A DNA stretch of 64,000 bases from Syntrophaceae bacterium UBA2280 (GCA_002347685.1 DDWS01000059.1:54169-118168); one strand, 5' to 3'; positions 1-8,868 are shown, counted from the stretch's first letter. Notes: generated from the letters alone by a model not told the origin. Made by a program: numbers and translations.

Positions 1-458
1 CACGGGGTGTGCGGGGAATCAATCTGGATGAAGGGGATGCGGTGATCGGCGTGGAAATTCCCGCCGCCGGCACCTTTATGCTCACCGTTTCCGAAAACGG
101 ATATGGCAAGTGTACACCGGTCGAGGAGTACCGTATCCAGTCCCGCGGCGGAAAAGGCACCATCAACCTCAAAACCGTGGCGAAAGTCGGAAATGTTTCC
201 GGTGTGCTGCAGGTCCAGGGCGAAGAGAACATCATGCTGATCAGCAATGCCGGTAAGGTGATCCGCCTCAAGGTCCAGGAAGTGCCGATCAATCACCGCG
301 TGACGCAGGGCGTCAAGCTGATTGATCTTGAGCCCGACGAAAAACTGGTTGGCGTCGCGCGCACCACGCAGGAGGCTGAAGCAAGAGAAGACGAAATCAA
401 CGGCGACGATGAGACGGATCTCGTAAGCGACGAAAACGGCTCCCCGGAAGAAGCATAG
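1..458 (+). CDS. gyrA: DNA gyrase subunit A, C-terminal end (partial)
   Basis: This is the last 150 or so residues of GyrA; the gene starts before the window, so the 5' end is missing. The protein wraps DNA as part of the GyrA2GyrB2 type II topoisomerase that introduces negative supercoils. The visible part is the end of the C-terminal beta-pinwheel: it opens in a RGVRGI stretch typical of a pinwheel blade and contains SRGGKG and a TQGVKLIDL segment characteristic of the last blades. It ends in an acidic tail (residues DETDLVSDENGSPEEA), which is usual for bacterial GyrA. The frame is open from base 3. A strong terminator follows at once. ParC is the alternative, but the GxRGGKG/TQGV pattern and the acidic tail favour GyrA. 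Confidence 0.9.
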   Translation, partial: RGVRGINLDEGDAVIGVEIPAAGTFMLTVSENGYGKCTPVEEYRIQSRGGKGTINLKTVAKVGNVSGVLQVQGEENIMLISNAGKVIRLKVQEVPINHRVTQGVKLIDLEPDEKLVGVARTTQEAEAREDEINGDDETDLVSDENGSPEEA

Positions 459-464
459 ATCCTG

Positions 465-508
465 ACGGCCGCAGGGAATGTTCACAACCGTTCCCTGCGG
501 CCGTTTTT
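465..508 (+). terminator. Intrinsic terminator of gyrA
   Basis: A perfect 14-bp inverted repeat (465-478 with 491-504, ACGGCCGCAGGGAA and its complement) encloses a 12-base loop and runs straight into five T residues (504-508). It lies 7 bases after the gyrA stop codon. This is a textbook rho-independent terminator. Confidence 0.93.
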
Positions 509-571
509 AGTCCGCCACCCCAGAAACATCGATACTTGTTCATCCTGTCATATTCCGTTATACTTACCCCC

Positions 572-991
572 ATGACGTTATACAAACTGATAGACCATAC
601 CGCCGATCTGGGTATTGAAGTCACAGGGCGGACGAAGAGAGAGCTGTTTACAAAAGCCGCTTTGTCTCTTATGGACATCGTGGTTGAAAGGAAAGGAACG
701 CCGGCAGGCGTTGAAGAAAAAGCGCTCACTGTGGAAGGTTCCGATCCGGCGGATTTGCTGATTAATTATTTGCGGGAGATTTTATACCTTTTTAACGGAG
801 AGGCGCTGATCATCGGGAAGTGCGACATTACAAAGTGCGACAATAAGAAACTGGCCGCAAGATTGTTTCTTGAGTCATATGATAAAAAGAAGCATGTGAT
901 GAAAACAGAGATCAAAGCCGTTACGTATCACGGGCTGAGCGTGGAAAGAAGTAAAAAGGGATGGAAGGCCAGGATAATATTTGATGTCTGA
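572..991 (+). CDS. Archease (RtcB-activating protein)
   Basis: Archease helps load GTP and turn over the RNA ligase RtcB. The 139-residue protein begins MTLYKLIDHTADLGIEV, the family's hallmark N-terminus with its metal-binding DHTAD motif. It contains the conserved DLLINYLREILYLF helix and ends in a KAVTYHGLSV...W.A.IIFDV strand pair, as archeases do. An upstream in-frame TTG/ATG would add 12 residues, but ATG 572 gives the canonical N-terminus and normal length; neither start has a clear ribosome-binding site. The 3' end overlaps rtcB by 8 bases, so the two are translationally coupled, the arrangement known in many genomes. Confidence 0.93.
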   Translation: MTLYKLIDHTADLGIEVTGRTKRELFTKAALSLMDIVVERKGTPAGVEEKALTVEGSDPADLLINYLREILYLFNGEALIIGKCDITKCDNKKLAARLFLESYDKKKHVMKTEIKAVTYHGLSVERSKKGWKARIIFDV

Positions 992-2426
992 GATCAAACT
1001 GGAAAAGATAGATGACAATCGCTGGCTTCTGCCTCAGACGGGCTTGATGCGCGTGCCGGGCATCATCTACGCCAACGAGAGCATTCACGATCTGCTGAAA
1101 AAAGACGAAAGCGTCAGGCAGGTGGCCAATGTCGCGCATCTGCCGGGGATTGTCAATTATTCTCTGGCCATGCCCGATATTCATTGGGGTTACGGATTTC
1201 CCATCGGCGGTGTGGCGGCCTTTGATCTGGACGGGGGCGTTGTTTCGCCGGGCGGTGTCGGCTATGACATCAACTGCGGATGCAGGCTTTTGGCCACGAA
1301 ACTGTCGCAAGGTGACATCCGTGACAAAATAAGGGATTTAACCACTGCCCTGTATACGCGCATTCCCTCCGGTGTCGGCACGACCGGCTATGTCAAATTA
1401 TCCGGAAAGGATTCAAAAAAAGTTCTCGAAGAGGGTGCCGGATGGGCGGTTAAAGCGGGTTTCGGGTCGGCCGAGGATTTGGAGACCACGGAAGACTCAG
1501 GCGCGATGAGCGGCGCGGATCCCCAGCAGGTTTCGGCACGGGCCATAGAGCGCGGCAGGCAGCAGCTGGGCACACTGGGATCCGGCAATCACTTCCTTGA
1601 AATTGAAGTGGTTCAGGAAATATTTGACGAAAATGCCGCGCAGGCCTTCGGGCTCTTCAAAGGCCAGATCGTCGTGATGATTCACAGCGGATCGCGGGGC
1701 CTGGGATATCAAATCTGCGATGACTATCTGGCGCTGATGGTGAAGCACCAGGCCGAAACTGGCATTATTTTGCCTGACCGGCAACTGTCCTGCGCATATC
1801 TGGCCTCGCAGCGGGGGCGCAATTATCTGGCTGCCATGGCCTGCGGTGCCAATTATGCCTGGGCAAACCGTCAGATCCTGATGCACCTGACGAAAGAGGT
1901 GTTTGAAAAAACGCTCAGGATAGCGCCTCGCGAACTGGGTGCGCGACTGGTCTATGACGTCTGCCATAACATTGCCAAGATCGAATCCTTTACGGTGAGC
2001 GGGGTGCAAAGAAAGCTCTGTGTTCACCGAAAAGGTGCAACGCGAGCCTATCCCGCGGGACACGAGGCGGTTCCGGCGCGTTATCGAAGCGTCGGTCAGC
2101 CGGTTTTGATTCCCGGAGACATGGGGACGGGTTCCTTCATTCTGGTCGGTCAGGAAAAAGCGATGCAAGAGACCTTCGGAAGCGCCTGCCACGGCGCAGG
2201 CCGGGTGATGAGCCGCACCCAGGCGATCAAGTTGAGCCGCGGCCGATCGATCAGCCGTGAGATGGACGACAGGGGCGTTTTGGTCATGGCCGGCAGCAAA
2301 AGCACGCTGGGGGAAGAAATGCCCGAAGCTTATAAAAACCTCCATGATGTTGTACAAGTGGTTCATGATGCAGGCATTGCCCGCAAGGTGGCGCGGCTGA
2401 AAGCCCTGGCCTGTATCAAAGGTTGA
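984..2426 (+). CDS. rtcB: RNA-splicing ligase RtcB
   Basis: RtcB joins 2',3'-cyclic phosphate or 3'-phosphate RNA ends to 5'-OH ends using GTP and Mn2+, in RNA repair or tRNA splicing. The 480-residue protein is full length. It shows the metal-binding GYDINCGCR motif (Asp and Cys ligands), GNHFLEIE, IHSGSRGLG, a DVCHNIAK histidine and the CVHRKGATRA segment. Near the end, SACHGAGR carries the histidine that becomes guanylylated. ATG 984 sits inside the archease stop region (a TTG lies 3 bases earlier). Archease and RtcB together form a complete bacterial RNA-ligation module. I see no RtcR regulator or RtcA cyclase nearby. Confidence 0.96.
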   Translation: MSEIKLEKIDDNRWLLPQTGLMRVPGIIYANESIHDLLKKDESVRQVANVAHLPGIVNYSLAMPDIHWGYGFPIGGVAAFDLDGGVVSPGGVGYDINCGCRLLATKLSQGDIRDKIRDLTTALYTRIPSGVGTTGYVKLSGKDSKKVLEEGAGWAVKAGFGSAEDLETTEDSGAMSGADPQQVSARAIERGRQQLGTLGSGNHFLEIEVVQEIFDENAAQAFGLFKGQIVVMIHSGSRGLGYQICDDYLALMVKHQAETGIILPDRQLSCAYLASQRGRNYLAAMACGANYAWANRQILMHLTKEVFEKTLRIAPRELGARLVYDVCHNIAKIESFTVSGVQRKLCVHRKGATRAYPAGHEAVPARYRSVGQPVLIPGDMGTGSFILVGQEKAMQETFGSACHGAGRVMSRTQAIKLSRGRSISREMDDRGVLVMAGSKSTLGEEMPEAYKNLHDVVQVVHDAGIARKVARLKALACIKG

Positions 2427-2584
2427 TCTCCTGTGCGGTCAAATCCTGTTGATCTGTCAGCCAGGCAATCATTTGCTGACTTTAAACCTCAAGGCACCTG
2501 TTTTTGCCATTTTTCCCCCTGTTGGAATTGACTTTTTTGCAAAGCCGGCATAAGAAACCCCATGAATAAAATTTGGAGCGTGAA

Positions 2585-2899
2585 ATGACGGAAATCATAT
2601 TTGACGAAAACATAGATTGGGATAAACGGATATTATGCAGCGATGAATCCTGTATCGGAACCATCGGCGCGGACGGAAAATGTAAGGAATGCGGGAAAAC
2701 CTACGAGGGCGAACTTCCTGAAGACCACGAAACGGCAGACGTTTTGGAGGTTGCCGGTAGCGGGAAAGAAAATGAGTCACCGACGGAGCTCGCATCTGAC
2801 GACGACTGGGACAGCAGAGTTTTATGCAGTGACGGTGCCTGCATTGGCGTTATCGGCGCGGATGGCAAGTGCAAAGAGTGCGGGAAACCCGTAAAGTGA
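2585..2899 (+). CDS. Small protein with two tandem zinc-knuckle repeats
   Basis: I do not recognise a named function. The 104-residue protein is two copies of one module joined by an acidic linker. Each module reads WD.R(I/V)LCSD..CIG.IGADGKCKECGK, at residues 12-40 and 76-104, with four cysteines (C-x4-C and C-x2-C) that look like a treble-clef or zinc-ribbon site. The linker (about residues 42-74) is rich in Glu, Asp, Ser and Gly and is probably disordered. GGAG at 2575-2578 sets ATG 2585 as the start. A cytosolic metal-binding adaptor is likely; its partner is unknown. Confidence 0.75.
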   Translation: MTEIIFDENIDWDKRILCSDESCIGTIGADGKCKECGKTYEGELPEDHETADVLEVAGSGKENESPTELASDDDWDSRVLCSDGACIGVIGADGKCKECGKPVK

Positions 2900-2929
2900 G
2901 CTGTGGCGGGAGAACGATAAAAGGCGGGA

Positions 2930-3175
2930 CTAGCGAGTCATCCATTGATGGACGACGGCCGCGGCAAGCCAGATCATGGAGCTTGCGGCCAGCAGCACAG
3001 GCAGAGGCGCCTCTTTTTTCAGACAGATCAAAACGACCGCAAAAAACAGGATACTGGGAATGATTCCCCAAAGCGCCCCTTTGGTAAACGCCTGCATGAC
3101 GTGCGCATTGCCGTCATTCTCCAGATAAACCCAGACCAAAACCAGCGCACCGGTTAAAGGCATCACGGCAATCAA
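2930..3175 (-). pseudogene. DUF3147-type small membrane protein, apparently 5'-truncated
   Basis: The 81-residue frame encodes three membrane helices and resembles the C-terminal two thirds of DUF3147 membrane proteins (PLTGALVLVW.YLE, then IIPSILFFAVV). Family similarity continues upstream of the first possible start codon, reading LPVESVAG in frame, but no ATG, GTG or TTG is found there. The expected first helix would lie inside the ACT gene (3210-3641). So the gene has either lost its 5' end or starts at TTG 3175 and makes a short protein. The family call is from memory of its sequence pattern and is moderate. Confidence 0.5.
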
Positions 3176-3209
3176 GCCCGCGACCGACTCGACTGGAAGC
3201 CGTAAATCT

Positions 3210-3641
3210 TTAAAACTCGTAGAGTTTTGCGCCCGGCACCACCGTAAACTTATGCTTGATCAGAACCTCGATGGCTTTTTCCGGGGCATCGAAGCGGAAA
3301 ATGATAACAGCGTTTTCGCCGCTTTTTTCGACGAAGGCGTAAAGATATTCCACGTTGATGGCTTCTTTATTTAAAACTTCCATAATGCTGTGCAGACCGC
3401 CCGGCTGATCGGGAACCTCCACGGCCACGACGATGGTTTTGCTTACCCGGAAGCCTGCGTCTTTCAGCGCGGTGTTGGTTTTTTCCACGTCGTTGACGAT
3501 CAGACGCAAAATGCCGAAATCCGCCGTTTCGGCCAGCGACAGGGTGCGGATGTTGATTTTGTTTTCTTTCAGCACGCGCGTGGCGTGCTCGAGTGATCCG
3601 GGTTTGTTTTCCAGAAAAACAGAGATTTGTTCGACTTTCAT
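3210..3641 (-). CDS. Tandem ACT-domain amino-acid-binding protein
   Basis: This 143-residue protein consists of two ACT domains (about residues 3-70 and 72-140). The first opens KVEQISVFLENKPGSLEHATRVL and the second VAVEVPDQPGGLHSIMEVL, both the beta-alpha ligand-binding pattern. ACT pairs bind small ligands, usually amino acids, and regulate enzymes. A GGAGG box 7 bases upstream fixes ATG 3641; a longer reading from 3668 has none. It lies just downstream of paaK in the same direction. This paaK-ACT pairing recurs in anaerobic bacteria, so the protein may sense aromatic amino acids or their breakdown products (inference). Confidence 0.85.
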   Translation of the reverse strand: MKVEQISVFLENKPGSLEHATRVLKENKINIRTLSLAETADFGILRLIVNDVEKTNTALKDAGFRVSKTIVVAVEVPDQPGGLHSIMEVLNKEAINVEYLYAFVEKSGENAVIIFRFDAPEKAIEVLIKHKFTVVPGAKLYEF

Positions 3642-3721
3642 GCAGTATTCCTCCACAATCCTTATCATATCATTTTAAGAAAGGAACGATTTGAAACCGT
3701 TCACTACAGGGCTATCCGGCA

Positions 3722-5020
3722 TCAAATGGCGCGGTTGTCGATGACCTTCTTTCCCTTTTCTTTCAGGCTCTGCGGCGCGACCAGTTTCACACGCGGGGAG
3801 ATGCTCAGGTAATCCTTCATGTCCTTGACGATTCTTTTTTCGATGGTTTGCAGCTCTTTCACTCCGCCCGATTCGCTGAAGTACTTTTCTCCGACTTCCA
3901 CCTGCAATTCAACCTGATCGAGTGCTCCGACCCTATCCAGGATGAGCTGGTAATCCGGCTCGACGCCTTCAATATCCTTAAGGATGGCTTCCACCTGGGA
4001 CGGGAAGATGTTGATTCCACGCACGGTCAGCATATCGTCGCTGCGTTTGAGGACCCGTTCCATCCGGACATGCGTGCGGCCGCACCGGCACGGTTCCGGA
4101 ATCAGCCGTGAGATGTCACCGGACCGATAGCGGATGAGCGGAAAGGCTTCTTTGGTCAGGCTGGTGAAGACCAGTTCGCCCTCTTCGCCTTCGGGCAGGG
4201 TCTGGCCGGTATCAGGATGAATGGTTTCCACGATGAAATGATCTTCAAAGATGTGCATGCCATGGCGGCCTTCCAGGCACTCGGAGGCGATGCCGGGTCC
4301 CATCATTTCCGACAGGCCGAAAATATTGAGCGCTTTGATGCTAAACGCGTTTTCGATGGCGTCACGGGTGGCCTCGCTCCAGAGTTCCGCACCGAAGAGG
4401 CCGACACGCAGTTGCAGGGTCGCCATGTCTACGCCCATCGCTTTGCCCTCTTCCGCCAGATGCAGGGCGTAAGACGGGGTGGCGCATAAGGCGGTCGGAC
4501 CGAAATCCTGCAGAAGCATGACCTGCCGCTTTGAGTTGCCGTCGGACATGGGAATGACGCTGGCGCCGATCTTTTCGATGCCGTAATGCAGACCGAGCCC
4601 CCCCGGCAGCAGGCCATAGCTGAAAGCGTTGTGGACGATATCGTTTTTGGTCAGTCCTGCGGAGATCAGTGAGCGGGCCGTCAGTTGGGTCCAGGTGTCA
4701 ATATCGCGCCTCGTGTAGCCGAAAACGGAGGAACGCCCCGACGTTCCCGATGAAGCGTGCAAGCGGACGATGCTGCTCATGGGGACGGCAAATAGACCAA
4801 AGGGGTAATTGTTGCGCAAATCCTCCCGCGTCACGAAGGGGATTCTTTTTAAATCGTCTAGTGAGCCTATGGCGTCCGGTGCGATTTTCGACGCATCGAA
4901 AGACTTCTTATAAAAACCGATCGTGTGATACACACGCTGTAAAACCTGATGGAGTCTTTTGACCTGCAATGCCTTCAAAGCTTCGCGCGGCAGGGTTTCA
5001 AATTCCTCATCATAAATCAT
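3722..5020 (-). CDS. paaK: Phenylacetate-CoA ligase
   Basis: This enzyme activates phenylacetate, or a related aryl acid such as indoleacetate, to its CoA thioester with ATP. The 432-residue length is normal. The AMP-binding motif RLHASSGTSGR lies at residues 86-96. Later come FGLSEMMGPG, YRSGDIS with a CRCGR motif, and the C-terminal RGINIFPSQVE hinge typical of PaaK rather than of other acyl-CoA synthetases. A purine-rich GGGAAGGGAG upstream supports ATG 5020; the frame is open to 5155 but that extension lacks family similarity. With the ACT protein it forms a two-gene operon. No paa ring-oxidation genes are near, which fits an anaerobic role such as phenylacetate or indoleacetate production or use by 2-oxoacid oxidoreductases. 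Confidence 0.92.
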   Translation of the reverse strand: MIYDEEFETLPREALKALQVKRLHQVLQRVYHTIGFYKKSFDASKIAPDAIGSLDDLKRIPFVTREDLRNNYPFGLFAVPMSSIVRLHASSGTSGRSSVFGYTRRDIDTWTQLTARSLISAGLTKNDIVHNAFSYGLLPGGLGLHYGIEKIGASVIPMSDGNSKRQVMLLQDFGPTALCATPSYALHLAEEGKAMGVDMATLQLRVGLFGAELWSEATRDAIENAFSIKALNIFGLSEMMGPGIASECLEGRHGMHIFEDHFIVETIHPDTGQTLPEGEEGELVFTSLTKEAFPLIRYRSGDISRLIPEPCRCGRTHVRMERVLKRSDDMLTVRGINIFPSQVEAILKDIEGVEPDYQLILDRVGALDQVELQVEVGEKYFSESGGVKELQTIEKRIVKDMKDYLSISPRVKLVAPQSLKEKGKKVIDNRAI

Positions 5021-5293
5021 GATCGCGTCTCCCTTCCCTTGCAGATGAATACCGTCTTGATGGACAGTGTTTCCGCCGGTCGTTTTCTTTTGCGTGTCCG
5101 AAATGTCCAATCCGGAGGTGGATAGAAGTTTAACAAAACTTTGTGTTTGTGGCAAGAAGCATTCCGAATGAAAGCGAACACGAAAAAAATGCCTGCTAAA
5201 ATACTTTGTTCTTTACGCGGCCGATGGGTTGTGCTACTCCATAAGTCACTTGTATTTCGAGTGATTTTTTCCGGAAAGGCCGGATTGTTGTCC

Positions 5294-6682
5294 ATGAAGC
5301 TGACCATCAGCCGAAAATTGTTACTGGGATATCTTTTTATGGCGCTGTTGACGGTGCTTGCCGGTGCCTACGCGTTGTTCAGTTTGCAAAGACTCCACCA
5401 GGTCGCGCATGATATTACCCATCGCAATTTTGCGGTGATCGAACAGGCTAAAAAACTGACAGACGCGCTGCTCGCGCAGGAAAGCGCGGAAAAGCGATAT
5501 CTGATTCTGAAAGATCCCCTGCTGGAGCAGATATTTTTGCAGCGAAGCCTGGAATTTCAAGAAACGATCAGGCACATCCGGTCGCTGGGTCTGGATCGAA
5601 ACACGCAAAACACTTTCAACGAGATCGAAAAATTCCATCAGCGACTTCATGATACCTTTATTGAGGAAGTCGCTCTGGTGCTAAACGATCAGGTGCCGGA
5701 AGCACAGGCGCTGTCGGAAAGTGTCGCTGATGGCACCATCGATGAAATTGCAAAACGCCTGCGGCTCATTCAGGTTCAAACGGACCGGTCGATTACTGAA
5801 AAAATGAATCAGATGGCCCGACGGGGGCGCGACGCCGTCAATATCACCCTTGCCCTGGCATTGCTGAGCCTGCTGTTAGGCGTATCGCTGGCTTTGCTCA
5901 TCACGAGAAATATTTCCAAGCCGCTCCAGCAGCTGCAGAGGGCAGCAGGAATGATTGCCGAAGGCAACCTGGATCACCATATCGAAGCCAGGCGAGATGA
6001 TGAAATCGGCGCGCTGGCCAAATCCTTCGCCGAGATGACAAAAAGACTTAAAATTCTCGAAGAGCTGAATCTAGACGCCAGTCCACTGACCGGGTTGCCT
6101 GGGAACCTGGCCATTGAGAACCGCATCAAATCCCTGCTGGGACAGAAAAAAATGTTTTCTTTATGTCAGGTGGACCTTGACAACTTCAAACCGTTTGGGG
6201 ATAAATACGGATACGCTTGGGGCAGCGAAGTGATCAAGGAAGTGGCCAATATGCTCAAAGGTTACATTACCGAAACCCAGGCGACGGATATATTTATCGG
6301 TCATATCGGCGGCGACGACTATGTAATCGTCGGGAATTCTGAGGGAGTGGAAGCGATCTGTCAGCGGCTCGTGAAGGATTTTGTACAGGCCGTCCGCAAA
6401 TATTATACAGAGGAAGATGCCCAAAACGGATATTATATTGGCAGGGACCGGCAAGGCATTTTACAGAAATTTCCATTGATCACCGTCACCGCTGCGATCG
6501 TAACAGACGACGGCACCCGTTTTGCCGATCCGCTTGAAATGGGTAAGATCGCGGCGGACTTAAAAGAGTATGCCAAGACGCTGCCCGGAAGCAATTATGT
6601 GACGGAGCTGGATGTTCAGAAGCACCACATGCGGCATCCGCGTATCGAACAAAGAAGACTGGACCTGGAATATAACCCATGA
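5294..6682 (+). CDS. Membrane sensor with HAMP and degenerate GGDEF domain
   Basis: This 462-residue inner-membrane protein has a first membrane helix (about 9-31), a periplasmic helical sensor region (32-180), a second helix (182-204), HAMP (205-258) and a GGDEF-like domain (262-440). The core motif is GGDDY at 339-343. The usual FKxxND guanine-contact motif reads FKPFGD (298-303), with Gly in place of Asn, and the following GD is GS. Synthesis of cyclic di-GMP is therefore doubtful; it may bind GTP or c-di-GMP, or signal only through protein contacts. It overlaps the next gene by 4 bases (ATGA), so the lipoprotein is likely its partner. Start ATG 5294 was chosen because it directly precedes the first helix. 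Confidence 0.8.
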   Translation: MKLTISRKLLLGYLFMALLTVLAGAYALFSLQRLHQVAHDITHRNFAVIEQAKKLTDALLAQESAEKRYLILKDPLLEQIFLQRSLEFQETIRHIRSLGLDRNTQNTFNEIEKFHQRLHDTFIEEVALVLNDQVPEAQALSESVADGTIDEIAKRLRLIQVQTDRSITEKMNQMARRGRDAVNITLALALLSLLLGVSLALLITRNISKPLQQLQRAAGMIAEGNLDHHIEARRDDEIGALAKSFAEMTKRLKILEELNLDASPLTGLPGNLAIENRIKSLLGQKKMFSLCQVDLDNFKPFGDKYGYAWGSEVIKEVANMLKGYITETQATDIFIGHIGGDDYVIVGNSEGVEAICQRLVKDFVQAVRKYYTEEDAQNGYYIGRDRQGILQKFPLITVTAAIVTDDGTRFADPLEMGKIAADLKEYAKTLPGSNYVTELDVQKHHMRHPRIEQRRLDLEYNP

Positions 6683-7209
6683 TCAAAAAATGGATTTGTT
6701 GTTGCCTGATGACCGCGTTGCTTCTACTGGGCTGTGCTTCTGCCGATCGGAAAGCACAAGAAACGAAAAACCAGCCCACGCCGGTTACGCCCAACGGTTT
6801 TTTCACAAACACACCGTCGGACAGGGATATGTATCAGGCCGCTCTGGCGCAGATACGAGCACAGGAAAAACAGCCAAATTATTCTGCATTACGCGCCGAA
6901 CTCGCAGACCTTATTCAAAAGCATCCCAATAGCAGGCTCAGCGAGAGTGCACAGGCGATCATACAATTGCTTGATACTGTTTCGGCCCTGCAAGCCGATG
7001 CGCGGGACCAGAAGAAAAAAGCACAGCTTCAGCAGACGAAACTGGTCAAGGAAAATGAAGGGCTCAGAGATCAGATCCGGATGATGGAAGACAGTTGTTC
7101 GGCGGATCTCATTCGTTTGCAGCAGGAAAACGAGACGTTGAAGGAAAATCTTCAGCAGCTTAAAAAGTTGGAGGTTCAGCTGGAAAAAAGGGAAAAGATG
7201 CTGCGCTGA
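6679..7209 (+). CDS. Coiled-coil lipoprotein
   Basis: A signal peptide with lipobox LLLGC places the lipidated cysteine at residue 19 of 176. After a short linker comes a helical, TPR-like stretch (about 50-100: YQAALAQIRAQEK... HPNSRLSESAQAI). A long heptad coiled coil fills residues 105-174, rich in Lys, Glu and Gln. It is probably anchored to the outer membrane and faces the periplasm. Its start overlaps the stop of the HAMP/GGDEF gene, so it could act as the periplasmic input of that sensor. I do not recognise a named family. Confidence 0.78.
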   Translation: MIKKWICCCLMTALLLLGCASADRKAQETKNQPTPVTPNGFFTNTPSDRDMYQAALAQIRAQEKQPNYSALRAELADLIQKHPNSRLSESAQAIIQLLDTVSALQADARDQKKKAQLQQTKLVKENEGLRDQIRMMEDSCSADLIRLQQENETLKENLQQLKKLEVQLEKREKMLR

Positions 7210-7374
7210 AAACTTGTCAGCCCGCAGGGCCCTATTTCACCGAGATCGTTAGCGGGCGTCAGCAATCCGTGATCACAAAGTCGACGTGATGGATATTCAA
7301 AACATGAATGCCATGCCGCCCATCACCCTGTTATTGTTTAGTGAAGCCCTTATAGAATCGAAAAATTTGAAAAG

Positions 7375-8346
7375 ATGATCAAGTCCATTCAAATAGAAGA
7401 ACTCAAGCCGGGTATGTATATCATCCTTCCCCGTGCCTGGCGCTCCCATCCCTTCATAAGCAATCGTTTTACGATCACGTCAAAAAAGCAGATTCAGAAG
7501 CTGGTCGACTACGGAATCACCGAGATCAACATCGACGAGATGAAGGGGATGCCGGCGGAGTCGGTGATGGCGGAACATGAGGAGCCGGAAAAGGATTTTT
7601 CCGATGATTTAAAAAATTCGGCTGAAACGCTTAAAGATATCATAACCGATAAAAAAGTATTGCCGGCGGCAAGAGCCCGGGCGGTTCAAATGCATTCCGT
7701 GGATATGATGAAAAGCCTGTGGCTAAATCCCACCGGTGAGCGCATTGCGGAATTCAAAGAGGGCGTCGTCAGTGTCGTCGATCTGATCCTTCAAGATGAT
7801 GCGACAAACAGCCAGCTGCTCAAACTCACGTCCTATGACTATGACACCTATATTCATTCGGTGAATGTGGGTGTGCTGGCGATTTCCCTGGCCAAGGTTT
7901 TGTTGAAAAAAGGGGATAAGCACGATATGCACGCGCTGGGTGCGGGATTTTTTCTGCATGATCTAGGCAAGGTGAAGATCGATGAGGCGATCATTAAAAA
8001 ACCGGGGAAGCTCACCGACGAAGAGATGGACCTCATGCGCAAACATCCCAGCATGGGCTTCAAGCTGTTGCATGAAACCAAACAAATCAGCATTGAGAGC
8101 CGGCTGATTGTCCTTCAGCATCACGAGCGGAACCACGGCGGCGGGTACCCGCGCGGATTGCGGGGGGAGGATATCCACATTTACGGACGCATCTGTTCCG
8201 TGGCGGATGTCTTTGACGCCCTGGTTTCCAAGCGCCCCTACAAGGCGCAGTTATCCCCTTTTCATGCACTTAAGCTCATGAAAGATGAAATGCTGGACCA
8301 TTTTCACAAAGATGTTTTCGAGAAATTCGTTTTATTGTTCAAATAG
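7375..8346 (+). CDS. HD-GYP cyclic di-GMP phosphodiesterase with DUF3391
   Basis: The 323-residue cytosolic protein carries an N-terminal DUF3391 domain (about 1-60, opening IKSIQIEELKPGMYI). A linker leads to an HD-GYP domain (130-323). The HD pair is in FFLHDLGKVKID, followed by LQHHERNHGGGYPRGL, the GYP signature, and VADVFDALVSKRPYK. All metal-ligand histidines and aspartates appear intact, so hydrolysis of c-di-GMP is expected. It follows the degenerate GGDEF gene by 165 bases on the same strand and may be its functional counterpart. Its 3' end overlaps the convergent Nudix gene by 43 bases. Confidence 0.88.
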   Translation: MIKSIQIEELKPGMYIILPRAWRSHPFISNRFTITSKKQIQKLVDYGITEINIDEMKGMPAESVMAEHEEPEKDFSDDLKNSAETLKDIITDKKVLPAARARAVQMHSVDMMKSLWLNPTGERIAEFKEGVVSVVDLILQDDATNSQLLKLTSYDYDTYIHSVNVGVLAISLAKVLLKKGDKHDMHALGAGFFLHDLGKVKIDEAIIKKPGKLTDEEMDLMRKHPSMGFKLLHETKQISIESRLIVLQHHERNHGGGYPRGLRGEDIHIYGRICSVADVFDALVSKRPYKAQLSPFHALKLMKDEMLDHFHKDVFEKFVLLFK

Positions 8347-8852
8347 CGATCGACCAGGAGAAGGCCCAGGGCGGTTTTGGCATCGGGAATGTCACCCTTC
8401 TGAAGCATCTCGAAAGCCTGCTTCAGGGGGGTTGGAATCACCTCGATGGATTCATCTTCATCGGGGGGCAGAGGGTCAAAAACAAGATCTTCGGCAAGAA
8501 AAAAGTGCATATATTCATTGCAGTATCCGGGAAGAAGATAGCCTGCGAATAATTCGGTGAGCTTTCCTGCCCGAAATCCCGTTTCTTCGGCCAGTTCTCG
8601 CTTTGCGCACAAAGCCGGCGATTCGGGTCCGTTGTCCATGGTGCCGGCGGGAATTTCAAGAAAGTGTCCACCGGTGGGAACGCGGAACTGCCGGATCAGA
8701 AGAAGTTCCTTTTTATCATTGAGCGCCATCACGGCAACGGTCGGTTTATGGTCGATCCAGCTTTGTCTGGAAATTTTACCGCCGGCCAGTGCAACATCTT
8801 CTTCCCACACTGTGAATATTCGACAGCCGTAAGCCTTGGTTTTTTTCTGCAT
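8304..8852 (-). CDS. Nudix hydrolase, ADP-ribose pyrophosphatase type
   Basis: Members of this group cleave ADP-ribose or other nucleoside-diphosphate sugars. The 182-residue protein has VAVMALNDKKELLLIRQFR before a Nudix box reading AGTMDNGPES...KRELAEETGF. The catalytic REL.EE core is intact, but the spacing between the box's first Gly and Glu is one residue longer than in the Gx5E consensus. The C-terminal DEDESIEVIPTPL segment is typical of ADPRases. ATG 8852 avoids overlap with the thioredoxin gene 16 bases upstream, though it lacks a clear ribosome-binding site. It converges on the HD-GYP gene and overlaps it. Confidence 0.88.
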   Translation of the reverse strand: MQKKTKAYGCRIFTVWEEDVALAGGKISRQSWIDHKPTVAVMALNDKKELLLIRQFRVPTGGHFLEIPAGTMDNGPESPALCAKRELAEETGFRAGKLTELFAGYLLPGYCNEYMHFFLAEDLVFDPLPPDEDESIEVIPTPLKQAFEMLQKGDIPDAKTALGLLLVDRYLNNKTNFSKTSL

Positions 8853-8868
8853 GACGGGAGGTCCAGTC

